Shown piece after piece: positions 61,342 to 64,000 of a DNA stretch of 64,000 nt; position 1 is the first letter of the stretch; every line of letters begins with the position of its first letter. Location: assembly GCA_024742455.1 (NCBI GenBank), contig JANSYL010000011.1, forward strand, positions 25,931 to 89,930, in the 5' to 3' direction. The notes beneath the pieces were generated by a model that was not told the origin of the DNA, ran no database searches, and was given only the letters and a program-made list of their open reading frames with translations. The position numbers and the translations under genes were made by a program. This DNA comes from Paracoccaceae bacterium (GTDB taxonomy: Bacteria; Pseudomonadota; Alphaproteobacteria; Rhodobacterales; Rhodobacteraceae).

Positions 61342-62025
61342 TCAGCGTGCCATTGCGGTCTCAAGGAATGCGCGCGTTCCCAGTGCGATACGCGCTACAT
61401 TCTCGATCTTTTCGCGCGCAGCCCGATGCTTTTGAAGGCTTTCTTCATCCATTGGCAGAAACCGCATCAGGAAATACTCAAGGTCGCCGATCGCACGGTC
61501 GCTATCGAGCGGTTCGACCCGAGAGCCGACCCGCACCCAAACGCCGTCGATCAACAGGTTGAGCTGGCGCGCGATGATCTTGGCTTCATCTCTTGTAACA
61601 AAGTGCTTCAACTCATGCGAAAAATTACTAGACACGCGCGCATAGTTGGCAATCTGCACGCGTTGGCATGACCTGTTATGGGGAACCTCTGCCATAAGCG
61701 ACACCCATGCTTGGCAGACTGCCTGATTGAAGATCGACTCATGAAAGTTGGCTATGATGATGGCCCACAGCCGTTCGTGGGGCGTATCGGCGTGCCGGTA
61801 GAGTTCAACCAGCGACGTGCTGAGCATGCCATTGGTTCGGCGGATCACAGCCTCAAGCAGGGAGCTCTTGTCCTTAAAATGGTGCAGGACGACACCTTTG
61901 GAAACGCCTGCAATCTCGCCGACCTTCTCAAGTGTTGTCCCGCGCAGTCCATACAGGACCACAGCCTCGAATGCCGCCTTCGAGAGTTCAGCTCGTCGGA
62001 TCGTCCGGATCGACCTTGCTCGCAA
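61342..62025 (-). CDS. TetR-family transcriptional regulator, BetI-like
   Basis: A 227-residue repressor-type protein. The helix-turn-helix is in TTLEKVGEIAGVSKGVVLHHFKDKSSLLEAV (about 30-60). The ligand domain resembles the C-terminal part of BetI (AIIIANFHESIFNQAVCQAWVSLMAEVPHNRSCQRVQ; LNLLIDGVWVRVG), which binds choline in its founding member. TTG 62025 is the best start, with AAAGGA upstream. It ends three bases beyond the convergent hydrolase gene. A half-operator at 62104 in its own leader suggests autoregulation. Its ligand is probably a compound of the adjacent pathway. Confidence 0.88.
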   Translation of the reverse strand: MRARSIRTIRRAELSKAAFEAVVLYGLRGTTLEKVGEIAGVSKGVVLHHFKDKSSLLEAVIRRTNGMLSTSLVELYRHADTPHERLWAIIIANFHESIFNQAVCQAWVSLMAEVPHNRSCQRVQIANYARVSSNFSHELKHFVTRDEAKIIARQLNLLIDGVWVRVGSRVEPLDSDRAIGDLEYFLMRFLPMDEESLQKHRAAREKIENVARIALGTRAFLETAMAR

Positions 62026-62087
62026 TTGGCAGGTTCCTTTGACAGTTTTTTTCCGCGGACCGTAAATCCGACAGATTCAACCTTGTC

Positions 62088-62113
62088 TTACCAAGGTAAT
62101 CAGAAACTTACCG
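62088..62113. promoter_or_regulatory. Possible autoregulatory operator of the TetR gene
   Basis: TTACC-AA-GGTAA (62088-62099) is a short inverted repeat and AAACTTACCG (62104-62113) matches the left arm of the 59048 palindrome at 9 of 10 positions. They lie 63-88 bases upstream of the TTG start. Two close but imperfect sites would fit weaker autoregulation. Confidence 0.4.
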
Positions 62114-62195
62114 AAAGAAAAGAACCCGACTGCTCCGTCGCTACGATAGTCTTCCTAGCGTATCGGTTCTCGACCTGCGCAAAGCACTCTGTGCT

Positions 62196-63821
62196 TCAAA
62201 CATTTGGCGTCAAGCCCGAGCGCGCAACCAAGAGGCGGTTGAGCCAGTCAGGATCCATTTCCGGAACCGACGAGAGCAGGAGCCTAGTATAGTCCTCCTC
62301 TGGATCGGCAAATAACTCCGCTTTCGCTCCATGCTCGACCACGGCACCATGCTGCATCACCACCACCTCATCGGCGATGGATTTCACCGTGGCCAAATCA
62401 TGGGTGATAAACATGTAGGCAAGGTTGAACTCGCTCTGCAGCCGGTCAAGCAGCTTGAGGATGCCCTCTTGCACGATCTGGTCCAAAGCGCTGGTCACCT
62501 CATCGCAGATGATAAGCTGCGGTTCAGCAGCAAGGGCCCGCGCGATCCCGATGCGCTGTTTCTGCCCACCGGAAAGCTCGGATGGCAATCGGTCGATGTA
62601 TTTGTCCGGCTCCAGTTCGATCAGCGCCAGAAGGCCGCGGATGCGCGTGTCCAGTGCCTTTCCTTTCAGCCCCAGATACATCTCTGCTGGTCGACCGATC
62701 AACTCGCGCAGACGAAGCTTTGGGTTCAGAGCGGTGTCGGCCATCTGGTAGATCATCTGACACTGGCGAAGTTCATCGCGGGTTCGGGCCTTGAAGCTGG
62801 CTGGTAACGGTTTGCCATTGAAGAGGACCTCGCCCTCTCTTGGCGGCAAAAGACCTGTGATGACCCGGGCGGTCGTTGACTTGCCCGATCCGCTCTCACC
62901 CACGACGGCCACGGTGCGTCCGGCGTGGATGTCAAAGCTGATATTTCTCAGCACATCCAACGCCCCATAGCCTGCGGTCACATTGCGCACAGAGACCACC
63001 GGCGTTCCGCTTGCCGGAGGGTGTTCAGCGCGGGCAAAGCTGCGCACGGCCCAGAGGCTGCGGGTATAATCTTCACGCGGGGTGGCCAGCATCGAGCGGG
63101 TGTCGGCCTCCTCCACCTCATCGCCCCTGAGCAGAACCTTGATCCGGTCTGCCATCTGGGCAACGACGGCAAGATCATGCGTGATATAGATCGCCGCCGT
63201 GCCAAACTGGCGTACGATGTCGCGGATAGCGGCCATGACCTCAATCTGGGTGGTGACGTCAAGCGCGGTGGTTGGTTCGTCAAAGATGATCAGGTCCGGA
63301 CGGCAGGACATCGCCATCGCTGTCATCGCTCGCTGTAGCTGCCCACCTGAGACTTGGTGCGGATAGCGGAATCCGATCTCGTCCGGGTTGGGCAAGCGCA
63401 TGCGCTGGTAAAGGTCTACCGCGTCGGCCTCGGCCTCTCTGCGCGGCATGACACCATGCACGACTGGTGCTTCGCAGTACTGGTCGATCAGCTTGTGTGC
63501 GGGATTGAAGCTCGCCGCTGCCGATTGAGCGACATAGGCAATGCGCTTGCCGCGCAGGCGCCGTTTTAGCGCTTCGGGGGCGGTTCGCAGGTCTATTCCG
63601 TCGAAGTCGATGGTCCCGCCCGAGATGCGACAACCGTCACGGGCAAAGCCCATGGCCGCCAGGCCCAGCGTTGATTTTCCAGCACCGGATTCCCCGATCA
63701 GACCCAGCACCTCGCCTTTATTAAGGGTAAGGTCCACACCCTTGACGATCTCATGCCAGGCGTCACCAGAGCGGCCTTCGATTGTGAGGCCCTTGATGGT
63801 CAGAAGACTTGTCTTTTCCAT
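62196..63821 (-). CDS. ABC transporter double ATP-binding subunit, peptide/opine type
   Basis: A 541-residue fusion of two ATPase domains of the DppD-DppF/OppDF kind. Domain 1 has Walker A GESGAGKS (43-50), signature VSGGQLQR and Walker B LIIFDEPT; domain 2 (from about 275) has GESGSGKS (about 309-316), LSGGQKQR and LIICDEVT. It powers uptake of dipeptides, opines, nickel or amine-like solutes. It does not overlap the TetR gene and is transcribed from the right. The permease and binding-protein genes would be expected upstream, but the sequence to the right is cut by an insertion-sequence end 40 bases before its start. Confidence 0.93.
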   Translation of the reverse strand: MEKTSLLTIKGLTIEGRSGDAWHEIVKGVDLTLNKGEVLGLIGESGAGKSTLGLAAMGFARDGCRISGGTIDFDGIDLRTAPEALKRRLRGKRIAYVAQSAAASFNPAHKLIDQYCEAPVVHGVMPRREAEADAVDLYQRMRLPNPDEIGFRYPHQVSGGQLQRAMTAMAMSCRPDLIIFDEPTTALDVTTQIEVMAAIRDIVRQFGTAAIYITHDLAVVAQMADRIKVLLRGDEVEEADTRSMLATPREDYTRSLWAVRSFARAEHPPASGTPVVSVRNVTAGYGALDVLRNISFDIHAGRTVAVVGESGSGKSTTARVITGLLPPREGEVLFNGKPLPASFKARTRDELRQCQMIYQMADTALNPKLRLRELIGRPAEMYLGLKGKALDTRIRGLLALIELEPDKYIDRLPSELSGGQKQRIGIARALAAEPQLIICDEVTSALDQIVQEGILKLLDRLQSEFNLAYMFITHDLATVKSIADEVVVMQHGAVVEHGAKAELFADPEEDYTRLLLSSVPEMDPDWLNRLLVARSGLTPNV

Positions 63822-63824
63822 GGC

Positions 63825-63860
63825 CTACTCCTTCAAACCGCTGGCGCGGTGCAACTGCCA
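63825..63860 (-). pseudogene. Possible C-terminal remnant of an ABC permease gene
   Basis: Immediately upstream of the ATPase gene the minus strand reads WQLHRASGLKE followed by a TAG, just 3 bases before the ATG at 63821. Transporter genes in such operons normally end this close to the next start. The frame is cut at 63861/63862 where the insertion-sequence end begins, so these 11 codons are probably all that remains of the adjoining permease. Too short for a family call. Confidence 0.35.
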
Positions 63861-63861
63861 G

Positions 63862-64000
63862 TGTCAACGGCGGAGCAAAAACCGGCCACTTGGCGGCGCA
63901 AAACCCGGCCAGTGGCGGGGCGCCGAGCGACATGGCGCGTGCGCTCCTCAGATAGCTGGCGCGTGCCATGGCGCATTGGCCCGCAGGGCCAATCCTGTTA
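63862..64000. mobile_element. End of an IS21-type insertion sequence
   Basis: The element begins TGTCAACGGCGG at 63862. Two copies of a 20-base unit follow, at 63871-63890 and 63894-63913 (17 of 20 identical: CGGMGCAAAAMCCGGCCASTin consensus). IS21-family ends begin with TG and carry such repeated blocks of CGGCGCAAAA type within their terminal regions. The transposase genes would lie to the right, beyond the window. The family call rests on this pattern alone. Confidence 0.6.

Noticed and set aside
1..64000. tRNA, rRNA and CRISPR signals
   Set aside because: No tRNA-like cloverleaf consensus, ribosomal RNA segment or regularly spaced repeat array was seen by eye; a covariance-model scan would be needed to exclude small RNAs.

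Overview
The window is a GC-rich chromosomal segment of an alphaproteobacterium, most likely a member of the Rhodobacteraceae (Roseobacter group). The evidence is the dus-ntrB-ntrC-ntrY-ntrX cluster with NtrC and NtrX that lack the GAFTGA loop, a bifunctional IspDF, a TAXI-type TRAP transporter, the soxBDAG sarcosine oxidase operon, a divergent DUF6456/DUF6477 gene pair, and SufT/SufA-like Fe-S assembly proteins. No rRNA, tRNA or CRISPR array was seen.

Positions 1-53126 read as ordinary core chromosome. From left to right they hold: a 5' part of lon; small membrane and secreted proteins; tgt; a membrane-anchored cyclic-nucleotide-binding protein; a RimB-RimK type fusion; a methyltransferase; two Fe-S assembly genes and a TfoX-like gene; tpiA; a TAXI TRAP transporter (binding protein plus fused permease); a lipoprotein; the nitrogen regulators (dus, ntrB, ntrC, ntrY, ntrX, all on the minus strand); ispDF-pgpA-cinA; a START-domain protein; hpt; a 44-residue exported peptide; lipA; the DUF6456/DUF6477 pair; an MttB-family methyltransferase without pyrrolysine; an RDD-like fragment; guaA; a YdcF-like protein; bamB with a YfgM-like partner; an RND efflux pair behind a palindromic operator; a LysM protein; a LOG protein; rarD; sodB; soxB-soxD-soxA-soxG; ccmI-ruvX-DUF1289; a PhyH-like protein; a TauE/SafE exporter; and dusA.

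The 5' end of dusA (start 53126) marks a change. Its first ~29 codons are AT-richer than the rest of the gene, and everything to the right is visibly less GC-rich. This region looks like an accessory catabolic island. A minus-strand operon encodes an iron alcohol dehydrogenase, an aldehyde dehydrogenase and two related FAD oxidoreductases. It diverges from an enolase-superfamily enzyme and an HSL-type hydrolase. A near-perfect 25-bp palindrome lies in the divergent promoter, and one half of it recurs upstream of a BetI-like TetR gene, so that protein is the likely regulator. A peptide/opine-type double-ATPase ABC subunit follows. Its transporter operon appears to be cut by an IS21-type insertion-sequence end at 63862, leaving only the last codons of the gene upstream.

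Several short repeated or palindromic elements lie between genes: CCCGCCCCCGG hairpins at 3242 and 42853, twin hairpins at 46907-46958, a 29-nt repeat at 13553 and 52054, and a paired repeat plus palindrome between dus and ispDF. No wholly new system could be shown. The best candidates for follow-up are the island's undefined degradation pathway, the dusA-end integration signature and these intergenic elements.
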